A stretch of DNA of 64,000 nt from Aplectana chamaeleonis. Its lineage: Eukaryota; Nematoda; Chromadorea; Rhabditida; Cosmocercidae. The notes beneath the pieces were generated by a model. That model did not search any database. It worked only from the letters and a program-made list of their open reading frames with translations, and was not told where the DNA came from. How positions within the stretch are numbered: position 1 is the stretch's first letter; every line of letters starts with the position of its first letter. Positions 33,201 through 45,200 of this stretch are shown here, piece by piece. The position numbers were made by a program, and so were the translations under genes. The stretch covers positions 978,001-1,042,000 of the forward strand of contig JAPDOI010000212.1 in NCBI GenBank assembly GCA_029168955.1, read 5' to 3'.

Positions 33201-36200
33201 AACTTTCTGATCTGATCTGAGACTACGAGATTCGTAAGACATTCCACTCACACAGATCACACTCAGAACCCGTAAGGGGGATAGCACAAATTTCAAAGCT
33301 GGAGGAAGGAGGAGTCACACATATCTTCAAGCTGGAAGGAGAGGAGTGCGCCTCTCACACACCGATCACAGCGTCATGCCTTACCCTGGGGCGGCCACGA
33401 GTTGTTGCAACAACGTCTATCAAACTGGCGAGTGATTATAGGTGTAGATCGAGGAACACACTATGGTCCTTTGAACTCAAACAAAGTGGATGACTAGGGT
33501 GATGGTAGAAATGTATTTCAGCCGCAAGACAGGTGAGGGAAACGGGGGAGGAGCAACGCGTGTGATTGGACGGAACACGGAGTTTCCTCCACCTCTTTTG
33601 CGGCTGCAAAACATTACGACCATCACCCAGCCCACTATGTTTGAATGAAACACTCGCAATGGGCAAGAAGGAGAAATTATCAAGAGTGCCTCACGGCTGA
33701 AAATAATCAGCGTTTGAGAATTTCTTTCCATGTTCTGGACTTTCTGAGACTAGAAACTTCAGGGATAGGGGTCCTCTACACAGAGAGGGAGGAGTTGTCT
33801 TGTTTCTTTGCAGTTCGACACGTCACGCTGCTCAATTCAAGCGAAGTGGTCCCGAGTAGAATTAGAGCCACAAAAGGCGAGACAACTCTCTCGGTGTGTA
33901 GAGAGCCCTAATCCCGAAACTTCTTAAGCCATTTCAATATGAGAAAACTTTAGCTACACAAGAAGGAAAATCCACTAATATCAGTGAATATCACACGACC
34001 GGTGGATGTTCAAAAACAATGTATCGGAGTTGTTCGCAATCGGATGCTCAAAACTGACCGGTAATCGGTGCGTTTTTTCATCGACTTCAAGCTGTTCACG
34101 GCGTTCTTCACTCGGCTCGTACCGCTCTTCATCCTCCTCGACTCCACCGCCCTCCTGACTGAAACTCATTCGCGGTACCGTCGTATGACGACGTATTGTT
34201 GACTCTAAAAAAAAGGTGAGATAAAAAATCTGGATTTATCTAGTTGCTGGATCAGTGCTATTCAGTACACGTTATGCGCAGGCAATAGAGGTGCGCCTAG
34301 TTGATGTTGTGGTGAAATAGAGAATAGATCACCTACTTTCTTTCGAAGACGACGACGGGCCGTGTCCACTGGAGGGACCAGTAGTTCCATGGAATGTATG
34401 AATCCGCCTGGGACGCTGGCCCCGTCCACTGCCACTGCTGTCACTACTCGAACCTCCACCATCAGAATCCGGAGTGCCATCCAAAGCTACTTCCGCTTTC
34501 ACGTCGATGAAGCTCCACAGCTCCGATTCACGTGCAACACAAGCATTCTCAATCACTGAAAAAAGCACTGTTAGACAATTCTAGCATAAACTCATTGACG
34601 GACTTGTAAGGACACATCAGCATGCATCTGCAACGATTGAGCCGACCCCTTTTGGAAGCCAAATAGTGAACGCCGGAAACGAGTTTTCACTCCTTCGCCA
34701 AATTTAGTTTATAGAAAAAAACTGTTGCCATGTTCTAAACGGAAAATAAAAGTACGAATTGAGAATTCGCGTTGAAATGGTGTCTCTTCACTTTTTAAGA
34801 ACGGGCATAACATTTTGAATAGAGATCTGCCCCTTTTTCCCTCTTTCTCGCTACAGGAAATATTTTATTGATGCTTGTTAATTAATAATCTCATAGCTAT
34901 TTTGGTAACGCGAGAACCTCTTTTATAACTTTTGACTACAAAGTTCGATATCAAACTCTCAGGTCCTGTTGATGAACGTTGTCGATTCTGGGCGCATAAA
35001 GTAGGAGAGAATGAAGCTCAGCCTTTTGATGGTTCAATAAAATATACCACACTTGTAGATGATGAACATCAGCAAAAGGGACAGGCGGGCTAATACAACC
35101 TAACCGGACAAGGATACTGAGTACTGACAAACACAAAATGTTCGTCCAATTCTTTGATTAGGAGAAAGACGTGAAGTGAAAACGCGGGTTCGATCTGTTT
35201 AGCCATCCATTCACAGGTTTTTTTTAATAATAATGTGGTATGTATAAAACCTCGTGCTTCGTGAGGGCTCTGGCAAAAAGCGAAAAGGGTAAGAAGTAAG
35301 AGTATGATAAGAAAACTTTTCACAACATCGCAGGCATGTCGCTCGGCCAAAGCGCCGTTACAATGGGAAATTTCAAGGCTATGTGAGCTTCATTACCAGA
35401 GCTGTGCGGGACAGTTCCGTTTCCGTTTCCGTATTTCCGGTGTTTTTTGGGCTGTTCCGTTCCGCTTCCGTTTCCGAGTTTTTGGGCCCGGAAACGGAAT
35501 AAATTAGTGCAACACGATCTATTATAATTAGTCTGTGCAAGGATTTCTGAAGGTTTCGTGAGATGCTTAGAACTATAGGTTGTAACATAAGTCTTGGAAG
35601 ATTTTTGTTTACAATTCTAGAACTTTCCATTCCTGGGCGATATAGATCAACTAACTCATGCTAGTGAGAGGAGTATCTGGAAGCTTCTCAGCGAAACCTT
35701 TATAGACGCGCGCTCTCACTTCACCGTCGAATTATGCGTTCTCTTTCTTCACCCCAACGTCGACTCCTTGCGTTCTACGAGTGGCGCCGCGGCACCTCGG
35801 CGGTGACTACAGTCGCCAATATCAACGCTGTCTTTGGCGAGGAGTCTGTCAACTACTCCACCGTTCATCGCTGGTTTACTCGCTTTGAGGAAGGAGATAC
35901 CGACTTCGAAGACAAACTGTAGAAGACTCGACCATTCTTGAAGTCATCAAAGAGAATCCAGAAGCGAGTGTGCGGGAACTGGCGAAGAAGATCGGGTGCA
36001 GCCATATGACCATCGATCGTCGTCTTTCAAATCTTGGATATCGGAAAGTACTCGCACAATGGATACCTCATGACCTCATGCTCTCACCGACGGTCAAAGG
36101 ATGACCCGACTGTCTGTATGTCAGTCTCTTCTCCTCCGCTCCACAGGAAGGACTTTCTGGAGGATGTGGTGACTGGAGATGAGAGTTGGATACTATACGA

Positions 36201-39200
36201 CGCGGACGCACACAGAGCCTTCTGGCTTCCTCGAGGAGAACAGCCGCCAACTCAGTCAAACCGGACCTTCATCCCAGGGATTCATCGATGCACAGACTCC
36301 TCGGTTCTGGGAAAAGGGAATCAGCGACTTGCCTATTAGATGGATCAAGGCTGTAGATAGTTATGGTGATTATATTGTGGATTGAATTTGCGAAGCAAAT
36401 AAGATGAAAACATTTTTTTTTAAATCTTCCAAGATTTATGTTACAACCTAATACATCCGACTTCATGAGTTCAAGCAAATATCTGAGCGTGGCTGAGATC
36501 ATTCACAAAGTTTGGGAGCCTGAGATTGGAACCCTTTAAAATGATGACATGAAATAGGCATGGCACAAATCTAAACGCCTTTTGAGGATTATTCTTGAAA
36601 ATATGAAGATTTTTCTCTGGTATTCAATGCTTTCTTCAAGCTTTTTTCTCTTAATTCCACTTCTTTGTTTGTTTACCGCCATGACAGCGACAAAAATCGA
36701 GATAGTTTTTTCACACGTGGAGACTGTTTTCCAGGAAGGAGTTTTGGCGGAGACATGTGGAGGTGACCACAGACAGCGGCGAGGCTCGTTTGAGGTTGAT
36801 CATAAGAGAATTTTCTCAAATCGCTGAGGAGTTTTTTTCTTTCATTTATCAAATTCAATCGTTTTGTATCCACTGCGATATGCAAATATGGTTTAAAAGA
36901 AGAAAAAAGTCGCTGATTATTTGGAAATTGTCTTCTGATTGGCCTTGAAGGACACCTGGTGTCGCTTGGACTGCTTTCTGTAGAACAGGCTGTGCACCAG
37001 AGGTGTGCGGCAACAAAAAATAAAATTTCGGCAAACGGCAAAGGCAAACCCCGAGACGGCCAGCAAACTGCAATCGGCAATTACCGCACATCACTGCTGT
37101 ATTTCGAAGTGCGGCTACATATAATGAGCGAACTTCGAAATTGCCTTTTCGGAACAACAGAAGCCAGATTCCGAAGTTCTGCCTCGTAGTGACTCTATCT
37201 TGAATAAGTATTAGTTTACTGACTGAAATCATTGGTTATTGAGTGAGAGCTGCGGGCAATGAGAAGCAGCTGAGCGTGAGAACGAGACAACCCAAAAATT
37301 CTTCGGTCTCTTCCGTTTCCGTTTCTGGATTTCCGTTTCCGGCGTTTTTTGACCATTTTTTTTCCGTTTCCGTTTCCGAAATTCTTGAAAAATATTTCCG
37401 CACAGCCCTGTTCATTACCCACTCAACTGAACAACGCGATGTCGCATGAGTTGCGCAACTCGGTGCAGATGTGGGCGAAACTTCGTTTAAGGGGTAGAGG
37501 TAGGTACTCCAAACTAATTTTAAGAAACACATTTTAAGGCAGTGTTCACGATGACTATCAAATTCGAGTTCGACTCAAAAATAGGGTTGTTTCGGTCGCG
37601 GGTTAACAACTAGTAAATAAACATCGTCGAGAAACGCTCAGAATAAGCTAAAATAGCAGTTTCTTACGTACTTACAAGCTCTGAGAGCGGGCGAGCTTAC
37701 GCGCCCTGCTAACTTTCGTAAGCGCCCGCTGATGACTGGTCGTGGCGGAGTCGCTTGGCACATTGCAATCAAAGACGTCCGCGGCGCCACCAGCTCGTCA
37801 GAATGGGGGCGGGGCGGGCTAAGCAGGCGAACTGGGCTAACGAAATCTTCACTTCGCGGCCATTTTTAGCCAGCTCTGGCCAGTTTTCGCAGCTTTCTTC
37901 GACATTATACCCCTGGCATCTGCCAGCAAAGCTTTTCACACTGAAAACCCGAGAAGAGATTTATCGTGAACACTTCCTATAGGATCATTTTGGTACTTAT
38001 ATAAGGAACCTGTGAGACCGCGACCTCCGGATCCATCGACCCACTTGTTGCGATGTCGTGACAGTCAGTGTCACTCATACTTCTGCTTCTACATCGAGCT
38101 TTCACTTGCAGGACAGCGCACGCTGGGATCGGTCAATCGTGCGCTCAATTTACAGTCACTGAACACAATTGGACAATTTTCATTCACGAATTTGTAGGCT
38201 TCTTGGATATGTATATAGATTCCTTGGAGAATCACAACCCATAGAAGAAAACGCCGGACAATCCGACCCCAATGAGCCTATTTCTACGAAATAGAAGCAA
38301 AGAGATTACGGAAGGAAAAAAAAATCTCTGAATCATGACTACATGCATGACTCATTTGAAAGGTATTCTAGGGAAAAGCATTTCTCAGTATTGCATTTGA
38401 TCTTTTTCGCTTAGAAATGCCTCTCTCCATAAAGCGTTCACATTTCTTAAGGGCAGTGGTCGCGCTCAAATATGCTCGTCTTCTTTCCCTCTCTAAACCC
38501 TTTTCTGGGTTAGAGTAGTAGAACCTATAGGAAAAAATCGCGAAAAAAAACGCTGTTCTGGGCCAAATTTGAAGCCCGGACTTTCTTGTCTTTTGATAGT
38601 GGACGAGCATACCCCACATCATCGGCATCGATGATCTCTGATATCAAGAACATCAGCTGGCTTGAAGTTGAATTTCAATCAATGAACCTCCGGATTTATG
38701 TACACATCTAGTCAAAAACAATGACTGAAGTGCTTGCTTTCATTGTTCAACCCTTTTATTAGGTAAATTTGCATTTATTTCTTCCTCTGAGTGTCGATGA
38801 TTTTTGTCTGCTTGGCATGGGACTGTGATCTTTCTGTGCACGTGTGCACGAACTGGAAACATAGTCTTAATAACTCAAATTCCAGCCCGTTTTTCACCAC
38901 GCAACCTTCATAGTTTTTGAGCTGTTTTTGATCTAAGCTGATTTTTGTAGTTTTTTCGATAACGTTTTTCATCGTGACCACTGGCTTCAAGTATTGCAGA
39001 TATTTCAGAGTACGGAGATGGCAGAAACACCAAGATCTCCTTCTATGCACTCACTAATTATTTGGAAAACCCAACTGAATATATTCATTTTGGTTATCAC
39101 ATAGCATTTTGATAAGATTTTGATTTGATTTGATTTATTACGACGTTTAAGACAATCGTATAAAACAGCAATATAATTACTTGAGATATACAATAAACAA

Positions 39201-42200
39201 GTTCAAAGGGGCCAATAGGGAAAAGGCTTTCTCTTAAAATTAGCTCACGCATCAAGTCGCTCCTCTATTAAGCAGCTTTAATTTAGCAAAACGCTTAAAG
39301 CTTGAGAACTCCATGGTGTTCGTATTTTTACTCATGAGCGCATTGTATGCCAAGGCGGCCCTGGTGCTGACGGAGTGCGCGGTGTAGTTAGATTTCGGCC
39401 TTGGAATTGAGTGCGCAATTTGATGGACTGAGATTGACTGAGATTTGAACAGATTTCTTCGAAACATTAAGAATGGTTTCCCGCCATCTCACGTTAACTT
39501 TCAGCGTTCGTCTAAAGGCCAGGTGTGATATGCTGTCCGAGTGCGCAAATTATTAACTATTTTATGCTCCTCTACACGTCGGAGAAAACCTTATGATTCT
39601 CGAATCATATGCTGGCATTCGGTGGAAATCTTCAGTACTGTGCAAGATTCGAGTGCTTCTATCTACTTTGAGAAAAACTACCGAAGCTACCACAACTGAT
39701 GAGACATTTGGTCTCTTTGGGGGGTTAGCTAATAGCGTTCGCGGAAATACTCAGGAATAATAACACTATGTAACACGATTTTTGTTCCTGGCTTCTTAAG
39801 TGTTATATTTCAATTGCTTATGTCCAAAGTATTCCAAAAAATGACTTCATTGAGAACAAACTTCGCTTACACTACAACTGCGCTAGGAAACCCCGTTTTT
39901 TGTGAAAATAGAGTTTTATACATTTTCGGCATTATGAACAGGTAAAAACAGAAAATGCACAAGGAATAGACAAACACAGTCGGAAAACACTCAACAAGGT
40001 ACAGAAATGTGTAGATTTTCTAGATTTACGATTGTACTGTGAATCACTCTCTCGAAGTTGCACCCAAATGAAGTCCCCCATCATGTTTCGTTATACTGTC
40101 CTTGATAACGACTCTGTTCAAGGCTAAGGTCAGGGCTAGTATATTCGTAGGACCACAGATCAAGAGTATCATAAAATTTGATGATTTCGCAAAGCTGTCG
40201 AACAGGACGGAGAGAGCGGCTTGGAGCAGTTTCGCTGCAGTTGTTCACGGCTTCCTAGGTGTTCACAAAGCTGAAAGCTATGTGGAGTTGGTGCACTCTC
40301 ATGAAGAATTGCCCCGAAATGGGATGCAGAATGTCTCTGATAGTCCATGTCATTGATTCGCATATTGAAAATATCAACGATCAAGGCCAGCCCTTTGATC
40401 AAGGCATATTGGACTTTGAACGTCGTTATCAAGGACGGTATAACGAAACGATGAGGGGGACTTCATTTGGGTGCAACTTCGAGAGAGTGATTCACAGTAC
40501 TGTCGTAAATCTAGAAAATCTACACATTTCTGAACCTTGTTGAGGTGTTTTCCGACTGTGTTTGTCTATCCCTTGTGCATTTTTTTGTTTTTACCTGATC
40601 ATAGTGCCCAAAATGAATAAAAATCTTTCTATTTTCACGAAAAAACGAGTTTTCTTCGTGCTGTTGTCGCGTAAGCAAGGTCTGTGCTTAATGAAGTCAT
40701 TTTTCACATACATTAGACAAAAACAATTGAAATATAACACTTGGAAGCCAGAAACAAAAATTGTCTTACATAAGCACACGATTTTCCAAATTTCATTGTC
40801 CTAGTCACAAAAGCGAAGTTATCCTGGGATAACAGCGATTCCCTGTGTGTTCTAGACCTAACGGGTTAGGAAAACACAATTTCAACCCAGGAACAGAAAA
40901 AAAGTGAAAATTTGTCAACGAATCTTGTCAACTTGCAAGTCGCTACTCAGCAGTATTTATTTTTGTCAATTACACTATGTGACGATTTTTCACTTTTTTT
41001 CTGTACCTGGGTCGAAATTGTGTTTTCCTAACCCACTAGGTCTGGAACAGACAGGAGATCGCTGTTAGGCCAGGAAAACTTCGCTTTTGTGACTAGGACA
41101 AAGAAATTTGGGAAATCGCGTATTTATGTAGGACAATTTTAGTTCCTGGCTTCTAAGTGCTATATTTCAATTGCCTATGTCTAAAGTCTGTGTAAGAATG
41201 ACTTCATTAAAACACAAACTTTGCTTACACGACGGCAGCACAAAGAAAACTAGTTTTTGAAATGGGAAAATTTTCATTCATTTTCAGCATTATGATGAGG
41301 TGAAAACAAAAAATGCTTAAGGAATAGACAAACACAGTCGGAAAGCACTCAACAAGCTTCAGGAATGTGTAGATTTTCTAGATTAACGATTGTACTGTGA
41401 ACTACTCTCTCGAAGTTGCACCCAAATGTAGTCCACCATCATGTTTTCGTTAAACTGTCCTTGGTAACGACGTTCAAAGTCCAATATATCTTGATGAAAG
41501 GGCTCGCCTTGCTCGTTGAATTTGTCAAGATGCGAATCAAGGATGTGGACTTTCAGAGACATTCTGCATCACATTTTGGCGTAATTCTTTATGGGAGTCT
41601 GCACCAAATCTACATAGCTTTTAGCTTTGTGATCACCTGGGAAGCCGTGAACAACCGCAACGAAATTGCTCCAAGCCGTTTTCTCCGTCCTATTAAAGGC
41701 AGTGTCCACGATAAAACTCGCTCTCGAGGTTTCAGTGTGAAACACTAAGTTGGCAGATGCTGGAGAAGATAGGGTCGAAAACAGCAGCGAACACGGGCCA
41801 GAAATCGATAAAAACGTCTTTGAAAGTTATCCCAGTGCGCCTACCTATCCCGGTCCGCCCCCCCCCATTCGGACGAGCTTGTGGCGCCGCTCACGTTTCG
41901 ATGGCAAAGTGCCAAGCAACTCTGCCGCGTCCAACCTGATCGATTCGCGCAGATTTCACGATTAGAGCGCGCTTGCGGGAATCAGCAGAGCCCATGATTC
42001 TCGTTCACGCCCTGAACGTTAGAAACCGTTATTTTAGCTCATTCTGAACGTTTCTCTTCGCTATTTTCTCACTATTAGTTACCTCACGACCAAACAATCC
42101 TGTTTTTGGGTCGAACTCAAGTGCGATATCCATCGTGAACACTGCCTTTAAACAGCTCTGCGAAATCCTCACATTTTATGATCCTCTTGATCTGTGGCTC

Positions 42201-45200
42201 GACGAATATACCAGCCCTGACCTTAGCCTCGGACAGAGTAGTTACCAAGGAAAGTATAACGAAACATGATGAGGGACTACATTTGGGTGCAACTTTGAGA
42301 GAGTAATTAACAGTACAATCGGAAATCTAGAGAATCTACACATTTCTGAACGTTGAGTGCAAACCCTATGTGTTTGTCTATTCCTTGTGCATTTTTTGTT
42401 TTTACCTGTTCATAATGCCGACAAAGAATAAAAATCTTTCTATTTTCTCAAGAAACAGATTTTCTTCCTGCTGTTATAGTGTACGCGAAGTTTGTTCTTA
42501 ATTAAGTCATTTTTCCACATACTTTAGACATAAGCAATTGAAATATAACTATTAGAAGCCAGGAACAAAAATCGTGTTACACACGTGTTACAGTGTTATC
42601 GATTTTTTTTCATTCGTGTTTCGGGTTTCGCCGTTTCTATTGCTTTTTGAGAAAAAAAGATCCATAATTGACGAAATAAATACTGTTAAGCAGGGACTTG
42701 TCCATAATTCTCCGCTTTAGGTCATGATCATACGGTATCGATCAACTGCGGCAATGTTGCGCTTTGGAGGGAATCGATTGTTTTGATGAGCAGAAACTCC
42801 GCCAACGCGTAGCTAAATGCCTCACACGGAAACCAGAGATGCCCAGGGTTTCGGAGGCATCTAGTCTGATCTTGACTCGAGAATTTACGTAAATTACGGA
42901 AAGTTTAGCCTCAGTTGGTGAAATTTTAGCTACAGCGGCCGCATATTCTACGTAAATTCTCGCTACAGCATCCGCATATTCTACGCTGATTCTCGTTGCA
43001 GCACTCGGTCGATCGACCCACCCAGTCTTGATCCGTACTAGAAAGGCGATCCCCGCTGCGATCGAGCGCATCGCCGTTTCTTCCCCACGGCCTGCAGCAT
43101 CCCAGTGGCAAAAATTATCCCTGGAAAGGTCTTCCAGAGAGCGACACGGGGTCACCCTCCACGACCGCCCACAGAGTTCAAGTTATCCGTGGGTTGACTG
43201 GGCCAACACTGTTCGAACGACATCCCTGCATTCCGCGTAGCCAGCGCGGGTTTGAGATTGCATTTCAACACAGGCTGTCGCTAGATCAGGAGATTCTCGC
43301 TACAAAATTATAGCGAGAATATTCGGGTTTAGCGTCAGACAGATCAATGTTTCAAAATTAGCCTTCGTTTTTACGTAGAATACGCGCAGAATTTGCACCC
43401 TTGTAGCCTCGACACAAGAATATGCGGGTTTTGGCTATCGTCTCAGGCAAACTCAAATGTCGACAGCAGGTTGACCCGCCCCTTTCTCAAGCAACCGGGT
43501 GATGGCAGGTTTTTTCGGGAGCAAAACATGGACCTGTTATCGACCTGCTATCGACCTGTCGATAGCAGGTTCACGGCAGGCTATTAAGGCAACACATCCT
43601 ATCGCCGGTGAACATTGATTGCCCGAATCTCCAATGCTGACAGCTGGATGGAATGTGTTCAAATTGTGGCTGAAGACCGTGAAAAATGGACACGGCTGAC
43701 TACTAGGACGGCACACCTCGGTGAAGATGCGGAATGACCGCGTCAGGCGAAAGCCAACCGATTAAGTCAAGTAAGTCAAGTCCAATGCTTGACGAAATAT
43801 TCAGTCAGTTGAACGATTGAAGAATCTACTTTTGTCTTCATTTCCTTGTGTTTCATTCGTGAAGCACGTGGCCTCTGGGACTTTAGACTTCAGGTTGCAT
43901 GGAGTCATTGCTGGAGTAATGTTCTGAGAATTCTTCAAGTGTTTCAAAATTGTATTATTCTTTGGATTCCTATTTTTCAGTATGTAGATGTATTTGGACG
44001 TCTTAAACATTTTTTTCAGTTCGATTCTGTCATGATTTAAGAATTCTGTTTCTCGACTCACTCGGTGTTTCCTACTTTTTCGGCTCTTGAGTACACAGTA
44101 TAGTTGTACACGAACGAAATTTTCGAAAAATTTTCGAAAGATTTTTCGAAATTTTTTTCGTTCGTGAAATTGATTAATTGAGAAACTTTATAAAGATCAT
44201 ATCCGAGAAATCCTCCTAATTCCATATTAGGTCTGAAATTAGAAATTTCGAAATTTCGTCGAACAAAAATTTTTCGATTTTCGTTCGTTCGACATTTTTT
44301 TCGAAATTGTACAACTATAGTACACAGTTTATTCGCGAGATCGAAAAGTATGTAGTGTTTTCGGGCAGCTGAAATGTCCGATTGTTGGAATATTTGTACG
44401 AATTCTCTCACACATTCGAACTGAAAACGGGATATGTTTGCGCATTTATTCATTCATTAGAATTTTTCTGCATGTTTTCACCAAGTTTTTATTTAATTCA
44501 TTGAGAAACTTTATAAAGATCATATCCGAGAAATCCTCCTAATTCCATATTAGGTCTGAAATTAGAGTTGTAGTTAACAGATATAGGCATTCGACGCTAG
44601 GTTTTGAATGAATCAATGAATCAATGATCCGAATATCGTATTTTAAAACACCTCAAATGAATGAATATTTTGAAGAATCACTTTTGAAAAATTTCGGGCG
44701 AATGAATTTTTCAGCTATAGATTTTTTGAAATTACCGAATGGAAGAATTTATTGGAATGAGGTATTTTCCAGGTCACCGAATGAATGTTTCGAAATACGA
44801 GTTTCCGAAGACTTGGACTGAGTGAATAAATTTGGACAAGGCCTCTAAAAATTTTCAAGAATGGTTGACTATATTCTATTGGACAACCTGTCCTCCATTC
44901 AATTCGAATGAATATCTGGAAAATTCAAACGAATATTCCAATTAAAATTCGATTTTTCGAATTCTTCCCGAATAAATCATGAACGTTGTTTGCAGATTTT
45001 TTGGTGGCCGAATATTCAAAAAGCGTGATTCGAAATTACATTATTCAAAAATATCAAGTTTCTCAGTTCTCCTAGTAAACCAAATTTTTGGAAAATCGAA
45101 GTTTGAATTTCTGAAAGGATCGAATGCTCGAAAAAAATCCAATATTCAATTAATTCCTGAATCAACCGATTTGTCGGAGTATTAGAAATTGAAATTACCT

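Larger units (their letters stand above)
41131..42583 (-). mobile_element. TIR element, copy B, with TTAA insertion
   Basis: Same family as copy A but coding on the minus strand. Outer right end is the complement of TGTAACACGATTTTTGTTCC. Interrupted by the TTAA element at 41697-42147. Confidence 0.82.
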
